Positions 1 through 8,587 of a stretch of DNA of 64,000 bases are shown in pieces (within the stretch, counting starts at the first letter, position 1; each line of letters opens with the position of its first letter). The stretch is taken from NCBI RefSeq assembly GCF_001306455.1, contig NZ_LGTQ01000010.1:186001-250000 (forward strand). The letters are read 5' to 3'. The position numbers and the translations under genes were made by a program. Source of the DNA: Jiulongibacter sediminis. GTDB lineage: Bacteria; Bacteroidota; Bacteroidia; Cytophagales; Spirosomataceae. The notes beneath the pieces are model-generated. The model was not told the origin of the DNA, ran no database searches, and saw only the letters and a program-made list of their open reading frames with translations.

Positions 1-965
1 TTCGCCACTTTATCCAGTTTCTCCACCGCCGTTAATGATTCGTAAACCTGATCCATATTCCCGATCATCTTCTCCACTGAGCCCAGAATCAGAAGAATTA
101 CGATATCAGAAGCAATGAACTGACCGATGTTTATCTGCTGATCTACAAGTAATGTTACACCTAGAATCAGCATGGCTGCTGTAATAATTACTTTAAAGAC
201 GATCAATGACCAATACTGAAACTTCAAAACGCCAAAGTGACTTGTTCTTGCATTGAGATATCTTGACAGGAGCCCATCCATTTTCTTGAGATGAAGCGTG
301 GTATGACGAGCGTATTTAAAGGTCTTCACCCCTCTGGCCATTTCTTCAAGCCATGAAGCGGACTTGAATTTATAATCACTCGTTTCAATAGAGGTAGAAA
401 AACCCTTATTTGACGTAAATCTTAAAATCAAGACTATTATAGCAAGTAAGATAAGACCAAAAGCAATAAAAAGCGGATGATAAAATGACAATAACAAGAC
501 CCCGAAAAGAATCTGGATTATCGCCGATGGAATATCTACCAGCAGTTTATGTAAACTTTTCTGGAGGCCCGGAGCATCAAAAAATCGATTAACAAGCTCT
601 GGCAAATGATATTTATTCAGCTTTTGAATATCTAAGAGAGGTAGCCTCTCAGCATACTCAATGGAATATCTAACGAAAAGCTTCTGTTCAATTTTCTCAA
701 TTAACTGGAGCTGCCTGACCTGTAAAAAACCGGCTATGAAAGTCCCCAATAGAACCAGTGCAATCAAAACTACAATAGAGGTGGAGATAGAGCCCGCCTG
801 CACAAACCCGATGATGGTCTGAATACCCAAAGGTAGAGAAAGTGAAACGAGGCCTGCGAATATTGAATATATATATATCGCAGTAATATCTCCCTTATCC
901 AGCCAGAGCAGAGACAATATTTTTCGTATTGCAATGCTAATTTCCGATTGTTTTTGATTTGCCAT
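1..965 (-). CDS. ABC transporter permease domain, partial (N-terminal part)
   Basis: The frame is open from an ATG at 965 (minus strand) to the window edge, so about 321 N-terminal residues are visible and the ATP-binding half lies outside. The protein starts MANQKQSEISIAIRKIL and then carries several long hydrophobic segments, for example around residues 30-50, 60-80, 150-185 and 255-285, the layout of the ABC exporter transmembrane domain (HlyB/MsbA type). No peptidase C39 domain precedes it. It is divergent from the TetR gene at 1087 across 121 bp of A/T-rich DNA, a usual arrangement for a regulated exporter. Family membership is inferred from the membrane domain only; the substrate cannot be told. 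Confidence 0.75.
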   Translation of the reverse strand, partial: MANQKQSEISIAIRKILSLLWLDKGDITAIYIYSIFAGLVSLSLPLGIQTIIGFVQAGSISTSIVVLIALVLLGTFIAGFLQVRQLQLIEKIEQKLFVRYSIEYAERLPLLDIQKLNKYHLPELVNRFFDAPGLQKSLHKLLVDIPSAIIQILFGVLLLSFYHPLFIAFGLILLAIIVLILRFTSNKGFSTSIETSDYKFKSASWLEEMARGVKTFKYARHTTLHLKKMDGLLSRYLNARTSHFGVLKFQYWSLIVFKVIITAAMLILGVTLLVDQQINIGQFIASDIVILLILGSVEKMIGNMDQVYESLTAVEKLDKVA

Positions 966-1061
966 AACTGATAAATTCACCCAAAGATAAAAAACAATTA
1001 TTTATAATAGCAATACTATTACATGTATTTACATTTATTATATATATAACAATAAAACTTC

Positions 1062-1069
1062 TATATTTG
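1062..1069 (+). promoter_or_regulatory. Candidate -7 element of the TetR-family gene
   Basis: TATATTTG matches the Bacteroidota sigma -7 consensus TAnnTTTG and ends 17 bp before the ATG at 1087. No convincing TTTG -33 element is present at the usual spacing; the upstream DNA is very A/T-rich. Confidence 0.35.
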
Positions 1070-1086
1070 CAGCAAATACTACGACA

Positions 1087-1764
1087 ATGCAATTAGGTTT
1101 TCAGGTTAGAATGAACCCGGGCCTGTTTCTCAGAGACCCGGATAGCAGCGAAGTAGGGAAGCAGATCATCAAGCGATCTATTGACCTCATTGCTGAGATG
1201 GGTTATGAAAAGTTTACCTTTAAAAAACTGGCAAACGAGATTCCGTCAACTGAAGCTACGGTTTACAGGTACTTTGAGAACAAACACAAGCTTCTTATTT
1301 ACCTCATGGATTTATACTGGGGCTTTATTGAGTTCCAGGTTCTTTTTCAAATAAACAACCTCAGTGACCCAGAGAGCAAAATCAAAAAAATCGTAGACTT
1401 ACTGGTCTGGGAGGATAACGCAGAGCAAACGTTCCTTGATCTTGACCAGAAAGCTCTGTATCATATAGCAGTAGCTGAGAGCAGCAAAACATACCTTTCA
1501 AAGGATGTAGACGAGCATAACAAGGAAATGTTCTACAAACCTTATAAAGACCTTTGCTCGCTCATCGCGTCCATTTTTGAAGAATATAACGCTGACTACT
1601 CTTATTCAAGAACGCTCGCGAGCTCCGTTATAGAGCTAAGCCATTGCCAGTTTTATTTCATGAATCACCTTCCAAATCTTTGTGATTTCTCAAAAAGAAA
1701 AGACCCAAAAGAAGTTGAGGCCTTTCTTGAAAATTTAATTTTTTCCAGCTTGAAGTCTGCTTAA
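1087..1764 (+). CDS. TetR/AcrR family transcriptional regulator
   Basis: The 225-residue protein has a TetR-type DNA-binding domain at about residues 22-70: an ordinary first helix, then FTFKKLANEIPSTEATVYRYF, the helix-turn-helix with the conserved TVYRYF recognition segment. The rest is an all-helical ligand or dimer domain without recognisable motifs. It is divergent from the ABC transporter at 965, so it may control that gene. The ATG at 1087 is used; an in-frame ATG at 1111 is a possible alternative. Its TAA stop overlaps the stop of convergent mutS2 by four bases (TTAA, 1761-1764). The ligand is unknown. Confidence 0.85.
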   Translation: MQLGFQVRMNPGLFLRDPDSSEVGKQIIKRSIDLIAEMGYEKFTFKKLANEIPSTEATVYRYFENKHKLLIYLMDLYWGFIEFQVLFQINNLSDPESKIKKIVDLLVWEDNAEQTFLDLDQKALYHIAVAESSKTYLSKDVDEHNKEMFYKPYKDLCSLIASIFEEYNADYSYSRTLASSVIELSHCQFYFMNHLPNLCDFSKRKDPKEVEAFLENLIFSSLKSA

Positions 1765-4163
1765 GTTAATTTTACAATAGTGACGCCATGCCCACCCCGG
1801 TCGGCATGTTCATCCTCAAATTTATTAACTTGCTTATAGCTCTTCAAATGGGTTCTCACCAGATTTCTGAGAATTCCATCCCCTTTGCCATGAACAATTC
1901 TGAGCTCATGATGCCCGAGCATAATGGCATCATCCATCAAACTATCAAGTGCATGCATAGCTTCTTCAGCTCTTTTTCCTCGGATATCAACGTTGAAATT
2001 GAAGTTTGACATCTTCTCATTCATATCAAGTCCACCAAGCTTTTTCTTTGGGCTTTCTTTTGTGGCCTCCTTGAAGGCCTTTTTGCTGACTTTCTCCAGT
2101 CTATTGATTTTTATGTTTGTTTTCAGCTGACCAATGGCTACTTCCGCATCTTTACCTTTCATGCTTAAGACCTCGCCAATAGTCTGCTGTCCCTTCACTT
2201 TCACGAAAGACCCTACCTCTATCTTTCCCTCCTCTTTTTGCCACTTTGGCCCTTCTTCTACCTTTTCCTGTTTGAGCTGTTTTGTTTCAAACTGCTGAAG
2301 CTCTTCTCGTAATTCTTTCGTCCTCTCCTTTTCTGCCTTATTCTCTTTGATTTCACGAATGGCATTCTCAATTCGCTTGTTGGTATCCTGAAGAAGCTTT
2401 TTAGCCTCTGCCTTTGCATCATTCAGGATTCTCTTTTGCTCCGTATCTAAGAAGTCCTTCAGTCCCGTATATTGATCAAGCTTCTGCTTCAATCGCTGAT
2501 TTTGTTCATTGAAACGAGCATTTTTCTCGGCATATACCTTTTTCTCAATCTCCAGTTCTTTAAGCATCTTCTCAAAATCCACCTGCTGAGTACCCAACTT
2601 CATCTGAGCTCTTTTAGTGATATAATCAGGCAAACCGATCTTACCAGCCACCTCAATAGCGAAAGAGCTACCTGGCTTTCCTAATTCAAGCTCATAGAGT
2701 GGCTCCAGTTGCTCTGCATCAAACTTCATGGCCCCATTGATCAGCCCCCGGTTTTTATCAGCAAAAATTTTGAGGTTAGTATAATGAGTATTGATTACCC
2801 CTTTGGCCTTTGACTTTACAAAATTTTCAAGCAATGATTCAGCTATTGCACCACCGAGATTAGGCTCTGTTCCAGTACCAAACTCATCTATTAAGAACAA
2901 GGTCTCCTTGTTCATATGACTCAAAAAGAAGTTCATATTGGTCAAATGAGAACTGTAAGTACTCAAATCATTCTCAATGCTTTGCTCATCACCAATATCA
3001 ATGAACAGGTTACCAAAAATACCCAGCTTTGAGTCAGGTGACATAGTGACCAAAAAACCACATTGAGCCATATATTGATTGAGACCAATCGTCTTCAACA
3101 TTACCGATTTCCCACCGGCATTGGGCCCTGATACAATCAAAATGCGGTTTTCATCATTAAGCTCAACTTTCAAAGGGACGGTTGGCTTCTTCAATTTTTG
3201 ATGAGCCAAATATAAAATCGGATGCCGTGCACGGTTCCATTCAATAATTTTTTCATTGACAAGCAGCGGAGCGGTGGCATCCAGATCGATCGCAAGTTTT
3301 GCTTTCGCTCGTATAAAATCCACCAACCCAAGTAAGAAATAAGACTTCTTTAACTCGGACAGATACGGCCTGATTTCCGAAGTCAGAGCTTTTAGAATTC
3401 TGATGACCTCACGCCTTTCCTTGATTTCAAGGTCCCTGATCTCGTTATTGGCCTCCAGCACTTCAGCTGGTTCCACAAAAGCCATTTGACCTGTACTGGA
3501 CTCATCATGAACAATACCCTTCATCTTCCGCTTATGTTCGGCCAGCAATGGAATAACCAGGCGACCGTTTCTGACAGTGAGAGTCATTTCCTCTCCTATC
3601 CAGCCAGAATTTCGGGCCGTTTTATAGATTCTTTCAAGGGTCTTTCTAACAGCATTTTGTTCAGCAAGAATACGCCTTCTTAAATCATATAATTCTCTGG
3701 AAGCATTATCCCTGACCTGTCCGCGTTCGTCAATTACTCCATCGATTTGCGATACGATGTCATACAAATCAAGCTCTTCTGAGACCGTTTGATTCACCAT
3801 CTCCACCAGCAATGGATAACGCTCGTCTTTTCCTTTGAAAAAATCCTGAATCTGAAGAATGGTATTCAGGGACAATTTGAGATCGAAGAACAATTCTTCT
3901 GACAGATATGAACCTTCCTTTTCAATACTACCCAGTTCGTCGGCGAGGTCAATATAGTTTTGCTCAGGAAACGAAGAATGCAGTTGTAAAATCAGTTTAA
4001 ACTCGGCCGTTTGACCTATCAACTTTTTTACCAGATCATAATTATCTGAAAACCTGATTTTCTCCACAAAGGCCTGTCCAAGCGGACTCACACATCTCTC
4101 TTTCACAAGCTCACGAATGGTATCAAAACCAAGCTTGTTCTCAACGTTTTTTGGGTAAAGCAT
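1761..4163 (-). CDS. mutS2: Endonuclease MutS2
   Basis: 800 residues, normal for MutS2. It lacks the mismatch-recognition domain of MutS and begins with the clamp/lever region. It has Walker A GPNAGGKS at residues 346-353, a Walker B region (TLFLIDEFGTGTEP) near 420, a long charged coiled coil around 520-620, a KOW-like linker, and a C-terminal Smr nuclease domain containing VDIRG and HGKGDGIL. MutS2 acts on branched DNA and, in some bacteria, on collided ribosomes; which role applies here is not visible. The start ATG at 4163 follows a plausible promoter. It is convergent with the TetR gene, with overlapping stop codons. Confidence 0.93.
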   Translation of the reverse strand: MLYPKNVENKLGFDTIRELVKERCVSPLGQAFVEKIRFSDNYDLVKKLIGQTAEFKLILQLHSSFPEQNYIDLADELGSIEKEGSYLSEELFFDLKLSLNTILQIQDFFKGKDERYPLLVEMVNQTVSEELDLYDIVSQIDGVIDERGQVRDNASRELYDLRRRILAEQNAVRKTLERIYKTARNSGWIGEEMTLTVRNGRLVIPLLAEHKRKMKGIVHDESSTGQMAFVEPAEVLEANNEIRDLEIKERREVIRILKALTSEIRPYLSELKKSYFLLGLVDFIRAKAKLAIDLDATAPLLVNEKIIEWNRARHPILYLAHQKLKKPTVPLKVELNDENRILIVSGPNAGGKSVMLKTIGLNQYMAQCGFLVTMSPDSKLGIFGNLFIDIGDEQSIENDLSTYSSHLTNMNFFLSHMNKETLFLIDEFGTGTEPNLGGAIAESLLENFVKSKAKGVINTHYTNLKIFADKNRGLINGAMKFDAEQLEPLYELELGKPGSSFAIEVAGKIGLPDYITKRAQMKLGTQQVDFEKMLKELEIEKKVYAEKNARFNEQNQRLKQKLDQYTGLKDFLDTEQKRILNDAKAEAKKLLQDTNKRIENAIREIKENKAEKERTKELREELQQFETKQLKQEKVEEGPKWQKEEGKIEVGSFVKVKGQQTIGEVLSMKGKDAEVAIGQLKTNIKINRLEKVSKKAFKEATKESPKKKLGGLDMNEKMSNFNFNVDIRGKRAEEAMHALDSLMDDAIMLGHHELRIVHGKGDGILRNLVRTHLKSYKQVNKFEDEHADRGGHGVTIVKLT

Positions 4164-4184
4164 TCTTTACAATTGGTTCAGCTG

Positions 4185-4218
4185 CAAAATTAGGAAAATT
4201 GTGCGTGCAGCTAACAAA
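4185..4218 (-). promoter_or_regulatory. Candidate mutS2 promoter
   Basis: Read on the minus strand, TTTG (4218-4215), a 22-base spacer and TAATTTTG (4192-4185) fit the Bacteroidota promoter pattern. The -7 element ends 21 bases before the mutS2 ATG. The spacer is at the long end of the usual range. Confidence 0.45.
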
Positions 4219-4395
4219 CCACAGGGCTTTGAAATAAATTCTGTTCATCAGTAAGGTCTTAACAGTCCCTTAACAACCTTACGAGCCCTTTTGGCGTCTA
4301 AACGATAGTAGTTTTGACCAAAAGAATGGATTTAGCTATTGATTCCATTGTTTATCAACCATATTTGCATCACGTTTTAAACCTATAAATTGAAA

Positions 4396-4716
4396 ATGAA
4401 AAAAATACTCGTTACTCTCTTGTTTATCGGTGGCATTTCTTCTTTATCTCATGCCCAGACGCGTATACCTCCGAATGTGCAAAAGCTATTGCAAAAGAAC
4501 ACCTGTCTTGCCTGCCACAATGCTGACAAAAAGCTCGTAGGCCCAGCCTATAAAGAGGTAATGCAGAAAAAGAAATATAAGCCTGAGCAGATTGTAGAGC
4601 TTATTTATAAGCCAAACCCAAAGAACTGGCCTGGTTATCCACCGATGGCCCCTATGGCCCAGGTTCCTAAAAATGAAGCTTTGATTATCGCCAAGTGGAT
4701 TGCTTCTTTGAAGTAA
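4396..4716 (+). CDS. Small periplasmic c-type cytochrome
   Basis: 106 residues from the ATG at 4396; a TTG two codons upstream is possible but unnecessary. A signal peptide (MKKILVTLLFIGGISSLSHA) is followed by one haem c site CLACH at about residues 36-40, a conserved GPAYKEV segment, and a PPMAPM stretch that supplies the likely axial Met. Size and motif order match monohaem class I cytochromes of the c-551/c-552 type, which carry electrons in the periplasm. It stands alone between mutS2 and the ribosomal operon, so its partner is not indicated. A terminator follows at 4745. Confidence 0.88.
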   Translation: MKKILVTLLFIGGISSLSHAQTRIPPNVQKLLQKNTCLACHNADKKLVGPAYKEVMQKKKYKPEQIVELIYKPNPKNWPGYPPMAPMAQVPKNEALIIAKWIASLK

Positions 4717-4744
4717 CAAAACGTAAAAGCGAATGATAAAAATG

Positions 4745-4775
4745 AAGCCGAGAGTTTAGCTCCCGGCTTTTTTGT
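4745..4775 (+). terminator. Terminator after the cytochrome c gene
   Basis: A 10-bp stem with one mismatch (AAGCCGAGAG at 4745-4754 against CTCCCGGCTT at 4760-4769), a 5-base loop, and a T run. Confidence 0.75.
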
Positions 4776-4802
4776 TTCCTTCCTATCTTTGATCATAGCC
4801 AA

Positions 4803-4833
4803 ATGAAAAAGGCGAGCTTTTCAGCCCGCCTTT
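4803..4833 (-). terminator. Terminator of the rpsF-rpsR-rplI operon
   Basis: On the minus strand AAAGGCGGGC (4833-4824) pairs with GCTCGCCTTT (4817-4808) with one G-T wobble, followed by TTTTTC. It lies 24 bases after the rplI stop. Confidence 0.75.
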
Positions 4834-4856
4834 CATTCATATTGGTGATTTTATAA

Positions 4857-5309
4857 TTACTCAGCTTTTGCTTCTGCAACTACGTTAACTTTCACTTCGT
4901 GTTTCACCTCTTTGTGAAGGTCAAGAATTGCGGTGTACTCACCAATATTCTTGATATCATTCAGGGCGATTTTTTTACGATCAACTGCAAAACCTTTTGA
5001 AGCAAGAATATCAGACACCTGAGTATTCGTTACTCTACCGAAGATTTTACCTGACTCACCGGCTTTCATTGAGATTTCAACGACTGTTTCTCCGATAGCA
5101 GCTGCCAATTCCTCAGCTTCTTTCTGAATTTTCTCTGCCTTGTGAGCAGCTTGTCTTAGATTCTCAGCAAGTACCTTTTTGTTAGAATCGGTAGCTAGAA
5201 CCGCAAATCCCTGAGGGATCAAATAATTGCGACCGTAACCCGGCTTAACATCAAGAACATCGTTCTTATAGCCAAGGCCCGCAATATCCGTTTTTAATAT
5301 AATTTCCAT
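4857..5309 (-). CDS. rplI: Large ribosomal subunit protein bL9
   Basis: 150 residues, the standard length. The N-terminal rRNA-binding domain begins MEIILKTDIAGLGYKNDVLDVKPGYGRNYLIP in two runs (MEIILKTDIAGLGYKND, then VLDVKPGYGRNYLIPQG), which is diagnostic of L9. A long connecting helix (residues about 45-75) and a C-terminal domain follow. It is the third gene of the rpsF-rpsR-rplI operon, 56 bases after rpsR. The ATG at 5309 gives the conserved N-terminus. Confidence 0.97.
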   Translation of the reverse strand: MEIILKTDIAGLGYKNDVLDVKPGYGRNYLIPQGFAVLATDSNKKVLAENLRQAAHKAEKIQKEAEELAAAIGETVVEISMKAGESGKIFGRVTNTQVSDILASKGFAVDRKKIALNDIKNIGEYTAILDLHKEVKHEVKVNVVAEAKAE

Positions 5310-5365
5310 TTTCTTAATTCCAGATTAATAGTGAATGCGAAAGGTTTAAACAAACCCGCCTGACT

Positions 5366-5620
5366 TTATTTTAAGCCATCAGCCACGTAAGGCAATAAAG
5401 CCAAATGACGTGCTCTTTTGATAGCTGTACTTACTTTTCTTTGAAATTTAAGGCTGTTTCCTGTGATTCTTCTAGGAAGAATTTTGCCCTGCTCATTAAG
5501 GAACTTCAAAAGGAAGTTTGGATCCTTATAATCTACATACTTAATACCGGCTTTCTGGAAGCGACAGTATTTCTTTTGCGTTCTGTCTTTACGCTCTACT
5601 CTTTCGTTTACTAATGACAT
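5366..5620 (-). CDS. rpsR: Small ribosomal subunit protein bS18
   Basis: 84 residues. The conserved core includes [26 protein letters not shown] in overlapping parts ([24 protein letters not shown]) and the C-terminal [15 protein letters not shown]-like segment ([18 protein letters not shown]). It binds next to S6 on the 30S platform, in keeping with its place 5 bases after rpsF. The N-terminal extension is rich in Lys/Arg, as in other Bacteroidota. Confidence 0.97.
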   Translation of the reverse strand: MSLVNERVERKDRTQKKYCRFQKAGIKYVDYKDPNFLLKFLNEQGKILPRRITGNSLKFQRKVSTAIKRARHLALLPYVADGLK

Positions 5621-5625
5621 AATTC

Positions 5626-6003
5626 TTAAGCGTTTTGAGTTTCTTTAGGTGCATCTTGATTTTTCTTACCGATTTTTCCGCTTCTTCTTCTCGCAGAATA
5701 ATCAGCAGCATACTTATCTAACTTGGTAGTTAGAAAACGCATGATGCGTTCGTCACGCTTGTACTCTGTCTCTAGAGTAGCAATCAGGGATGGTTCGGCT
5801 TTGAACTCGAACAACTGATAGTAGCCCGTTGATTTATGCTGGATGGGATATGCCAATTTACGAAGACCCCAATGTTCTTCGTTCAATAGCTCAGCACCAT
5901 TATCAGTCAGCACACTTTTGAATTTTTCGACAGCGTCCTTCATCTGGGCTTCAGACAAAACGGGAGTTAAAATGAACACTGTCTCGTACTGGTTTTGAAA
6001 CAT
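5626..6003 (-). CDS. rpsF: Small ribosomal subunit protein bS6
   Basis: 125 residues with the S6 ferredoxin-like fold signature: [15 protein letters not shown] at the N-terminus, [23 protein letters not shown] in the middle ([20 protein letters not shown]), and [16 protein letters not shown] before a basic tail. It is the first gene of the operon with rpsR and rplI. The ATG at 6003 lies 42 bases after a near-consensus promoter core. The tail after residue 100 is Lys/Gln-rich and probably disordered. Confidence 0.97.
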   Translation of the reverse strand: MFQNQYETVFILTPVLSEAQMKDAVEKFKSVLTDNGAELLNEEHWGLRKLAYPIQHKSTGYYQLFEFKAEPSLIATLETEYKRDERIMRFLTTKLDKYAADYSARRRSGKIGKKNQDAPKETQNA

Positions 6004-6044
6004 GATAATTGATTTAAATAAATATGGTTTTCAAAAATGAGGTG

Positions 6045-6074
6045 CAAAAGTACAAAAACCATCTTTAAAAACAA
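6045..6074 (-). promoter_or_regulatory. Promoter of the rpsF-rpsR-rplI operon
   Basis: On the minus strand TTG (6074-6072), exactly 19 bases, then TACTTTTG (6052-6045). This is the Bacteroidota primary sigma pattern, 42 bases upstream of rpsF. Confidence 0.75.
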
Positions 6075-6229
6075 TGTGCTGATTTATAATGTTTTCCGTC
6101 ACAAAATTAAATTTTGAAATAGTTTCAAATCGTTAGAATTTTCAAAACAATAAATTGGACTAATCAAATAGAATCACTGCAAAAGCACAATAAAGCCATT
6201 CAATATTTACCAGTTTTGAGCATTAACAT

Positions 6230-6237
6230 TAGTTTTG
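6230..6237 (+). promoter_or_regulatory. Candidate -7 element of pgk
   Basis: TAGTTTTG matches TAnnTTTG and ends 52 bases before the pgk ATG. No TTTG element is found at 19-21 bases upstream, so only the -7 half is supported. Confidence 0.4.
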
Positions 6238-6289
6238 TTTCGCTTTTTTTAAGCTAAAACAGCAAAACTCACAGGTCTAAACGTACACT

Positions 6290-7477
6290 ATGATAACACT
6301 AGACAATTATGATTTTTCGGGCAAGAAAGCTCTTGTTCGTGTTGATTTTAACGTTCCTTTAAACGATCAGTTTGAAATAACTGATGACACTCGTATTAAA
6401 GCAACGATACCGACGATCACTAAGATTCTTTCTGATGGTGGCTCTTGTATTCTGATGTCTCACCTTGGCAGACCAAAAGATGGCCCAACCGAAAAATATT
6501 CATTAAAGCACCTCGTCCCAGCCCTTTCGCTGAAACTTGGTGTAACTGTAAAGTTCGCTGACGATTGTATCGGTGATGAAGCAGGCAAAATGGCAGCAGC
6601 ATTGAAACCCGGCGAAGTTCTTTTGCTTGAAAACCTGAGATTTTATAAAGAAGAAGAAAAAGGCAACGAAGAGTTTGCTTCAAAACTTGCCAAACTTGGT
6701 GACGTTTGGGTAAATGATGCCTTCGGTACAGCTCACCGAGCTCATGCCTCTACAGCTATTGTTGGAAAATTCTTTACTGATAAAGTTTGTGGCAAAGTGA
6801 TGCAGGCTGAAATCGACAATGCTCAAAAAGTATTGGAAAACGCCGAAAGCCCTTTCACGGCTATCATGGGTGGAGCTAAAATCTCTGACAAAATCTTAAT
6901 TATTGAGAAGCTTCTTGATAAAGTAGATAACCTGATCATTGGTGGCGGGATGACCTACACATTTACCAAGGCCCTTGGAGGACAGATTGGAAATTCTCTC
7001 TTAGAAGCCGACAAACAAGAACTTGCTCTTGAAATACTAAAGAAAGCTGAGGAGAAGGGCGTAAATATTATCATGCCACTTGACAACCTCATCGCCGATG
7101 ATTTTAGCAATGATGCTAATACGCAAGTAGTGAAAAGAGGTGAAATTCCTGATGGATGGGAAGGACTAGACATTGGACCTGAAACTGCAGAGCTTTTTGC
7201 TGAAACGATAAGAAAATCAAAGACAGTACTTTGGAACGGCCCGATGGGAGTGTTTGAATTCCCAACATTTGCAAAAGGAACCAATGCCGTGGCCGATGCA
7301 GTAGTTCAGGCTACAGAAGAGAACAATGCTTTCTCTTTAATTGGGGGTGGTGATTCTGCCTCAGCTATAAATAATGCTGGTATGGGTGACAGAGTATCTT
7401 ATGTTTCTACCGGCGGAGGAGCTTTGCTTGAATATATGGAGGGTAAAGTGCTACCGGGTGTGGCTGCTCTTTCCTAA
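6290..7477 (+). CDS. pgk: Phosphoglycerate kinase
   Basis: 395 residues, normal length. It catalyses transfer of phosphate from 1,3-bisphosphoglycerate to ADP in glycolysis. Seen: [13 protein letters not shown] near residue 12 (substrate-binding N-domain), SHLGRPKDG around 59, [15 protein letters not shown] around 110, [14 protein letters not shown] around 140, the GGAKISDKI nucleotide-domain motif near 195, WNGPMGVFE near 315, and the Gly-rich [10 protein letters not shown] near 350. It is a single gene with its own promoter and a strong terminator at 7504. Confidence 0.97.
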   Translation: MITLDNYDFSGKKALVRVDFNVPLNDQFEITDDTRIKATIPTITKILSDGGSCILMSHLGRPKDGPTEKYSLKHLVPALSLKLGVTVKFADDCIGDEAGKMAAALKPGEVLLLENLRFYKEEEKGNEEFASKLAKLGDVWVNDAFGTAHRAHASTAIVGKFFTDKVCGKVMQAEIDNAQKVLENAESPFTAIMGGAKISDKILIIEKLLDKVDNLIIGGGMTYTFTKALGGQIGNSLLEADKQELALEILKKAEEKGVNIIMPLDNLIADDFSNDANTQVVKRGEIPDGWEGLDIGPETAELFAETIRKSKTVLWNGPMGVFEFPTFAKGTNAVADAVVQATEENNAFSLIGGGDSASAINNAGMGDRVSYVSTGGGALLEYMEGKVLPGVAALS

Positions 7478-7503
7478 ATAAATAAAGACTCTTTATGTGT
7501 CAG

Positions 7504-7535
7504 AAAGTCATCTCAGTATTGGGATGACTTTTTTG
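7504..7535 (+). terminator. Terminator of pgk
   Basis: A perfect 9-bp stem (AAAGTCATC at 7504-7512 with GATGACTTT at 7523-7531), a 10-base loop and a T run. It separates pgk from the DUF1059 gene and shows that upstream GTG extensions of that gene are false. Confidence 0.85.
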
Positions 7536-7565
7536 TTTACATTTGATATTCAAAATGAATCCTTC

Positions 7566-7805
7566 ATGAAAATAATGACCTGCAAACAACTTGGCGGAGC
7601 CTGTGACAAGGTTTTTACCGCAGAAAATTTTGCTGAAATGGCAGAACTTTGTAAGCAACATGGAATAGAGATGTATCAAAAAGGGGATCAACCACACATT
7701 GAAGCCATGGCTCAAATGCAAAAAATGATGCAGTCTCCTGATGACATGAACAACTGGTTTCAAGCGAAACAAAAGGAATTTGACAATCTTCCTGAAACCA
7801 ACTAA
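7566..7805 (+). CDS. DUF1059 small protein
   Basis: 79 residues from the ATG at 7566; a longer frame opening at 7497 would begin inside the pgk terminator. The sequence starts MKIMTCKQLGGACDKVF, the typical DUF1059 opening with two Cys (TCxxLGGxCD), and continues AENFAEMAELCKQHGIEMYQ, then a helical Met/Gln-rich tail. DUF1059 proteins are small, possibly metal-binding, and of unknown function. It ends 20 bases before the LytTR regulator and is probably cotranscribed with it, so it could be linked to that signalling system. Confidence 0.8.
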   Translation: MKIMTCKQLGGACDKVFTAENFAEMAELCKQHGIEMYQKGDQPHIEAMAQMQKMMQSPDDMNNWFQAKQKEFDNLPETN

Positions 7806-7825
7806 AATTGTTCGCAAAGCACAAA

Positions 7826-8587
7826 ATGTCTTCGAGAGATAAAAATATTTCTGTATTCGTCCTTGATGATGAGCCAATTGCTGTCTCAATAATTGAAAAG
7901 TTTGTAGGCGAAACTGAAGGGTTAGAGCTGAAAGGCTCTTCTACTGATCCTGTCCAGGCTCTATCTGAAATAGAGCAACTCAAACCACAACTCTTGTTTC
8001 TGGATATTAATATGCCGGAAGTCTCAGGTTTTGATCTTCTTAAAACTCTTGGAGATAATAAGCCATTGGTCATTATTACCTCGGCATACCCTGAATATGC
8101 CATAAAAGGCTATAAGTTTGAGGTAATCGATTACCTTCTAAAACCCATCCCTTACTCTGACTTTAAAGCAGCAGTAGATACAGCCATTGATCGACAAAAA
8201 CTTCTTCAAAAGGTTCAAAAGGAAGACCCCGCTGGAAAAAATGAGACAAATATTACTGATGGTTTTTTCCTGAAAGTAAACAAAGAAAATATAAGAGTTA
8301 AACCCGCTGAAATTGCATTTATTGAAAGCCTCGGAGACTATGTAAAAATCCATTTTATTGGCCGTAGTAAGCGTTTTCTTGTGGCCCGCTCTACACTTTC
8401 AAGTATAGAAAAAGAACTGCCTGAGAGTGAGTTTATTAGAGTACACCGTTCCTCTATCGTGAATATATCACAAATAGACTCCATCAATGGAAGTACCATT
8501 TCCCTTAAAAAGGCCATTGAAATCCCTGTAGGCAAAACCTACAGACAAATCGTTCAGAAAGTATTTAAGGATTTGGCGATCAATTGA
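7826..8587 (+). CDS. LytTR family response regulator
   Basis: 253 residues from the ATG at 7826; an upstream TTG at 7808 is unlikely. The receiver domain (residues about 8-125) has the acidic pair D14-D15, phospho-acceptor D60 in LLFLDINMPEVSGFDLL, the T/S pair in IITSAYPEYA, and K106 in DYLLKPIP. The C-terminal LytTR DNA-binding domain (about 150-250) contains IAFIESLGDYVKIH, LSSIEKELPESEFIRVHRSSIVN and IPVGKTYR. It is the first of three overlapping genes with two LytS-like membrane sensors, so it is the predicted output of that pair. A matching operator lies downstream at 10856. Confidence 0.95.
   Translation: MSSRDKNISVFVLDDEPIAVSIIEKFVGETEGLELKGSSTDPVQALSEIEQLKPQLLFLDINMPEVSGFDLLKTLGDNKPLVIITSAYPEYAIKGYKFEVIDYLLKPIPYSDFKAAVDTAIDRQKLLQKVQKEDPAGKNETNITDGFFLKVNKENIRVKPAEIAFIESLGDYVKIHFIGRSKRFLVARSTLSSIEKELPESEFIRVHRSSIVNISQIDSINGSTISLKKAIEIPVGKTYRQIVQKVFKDLAIN

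Noticed and set aside
7497-7565. N-terminal extension of the DUF1059 protein
   Set aside because: It would start within the pgk terminator hairpin; MKIMTCKQLGG at 7566 matches the family start.
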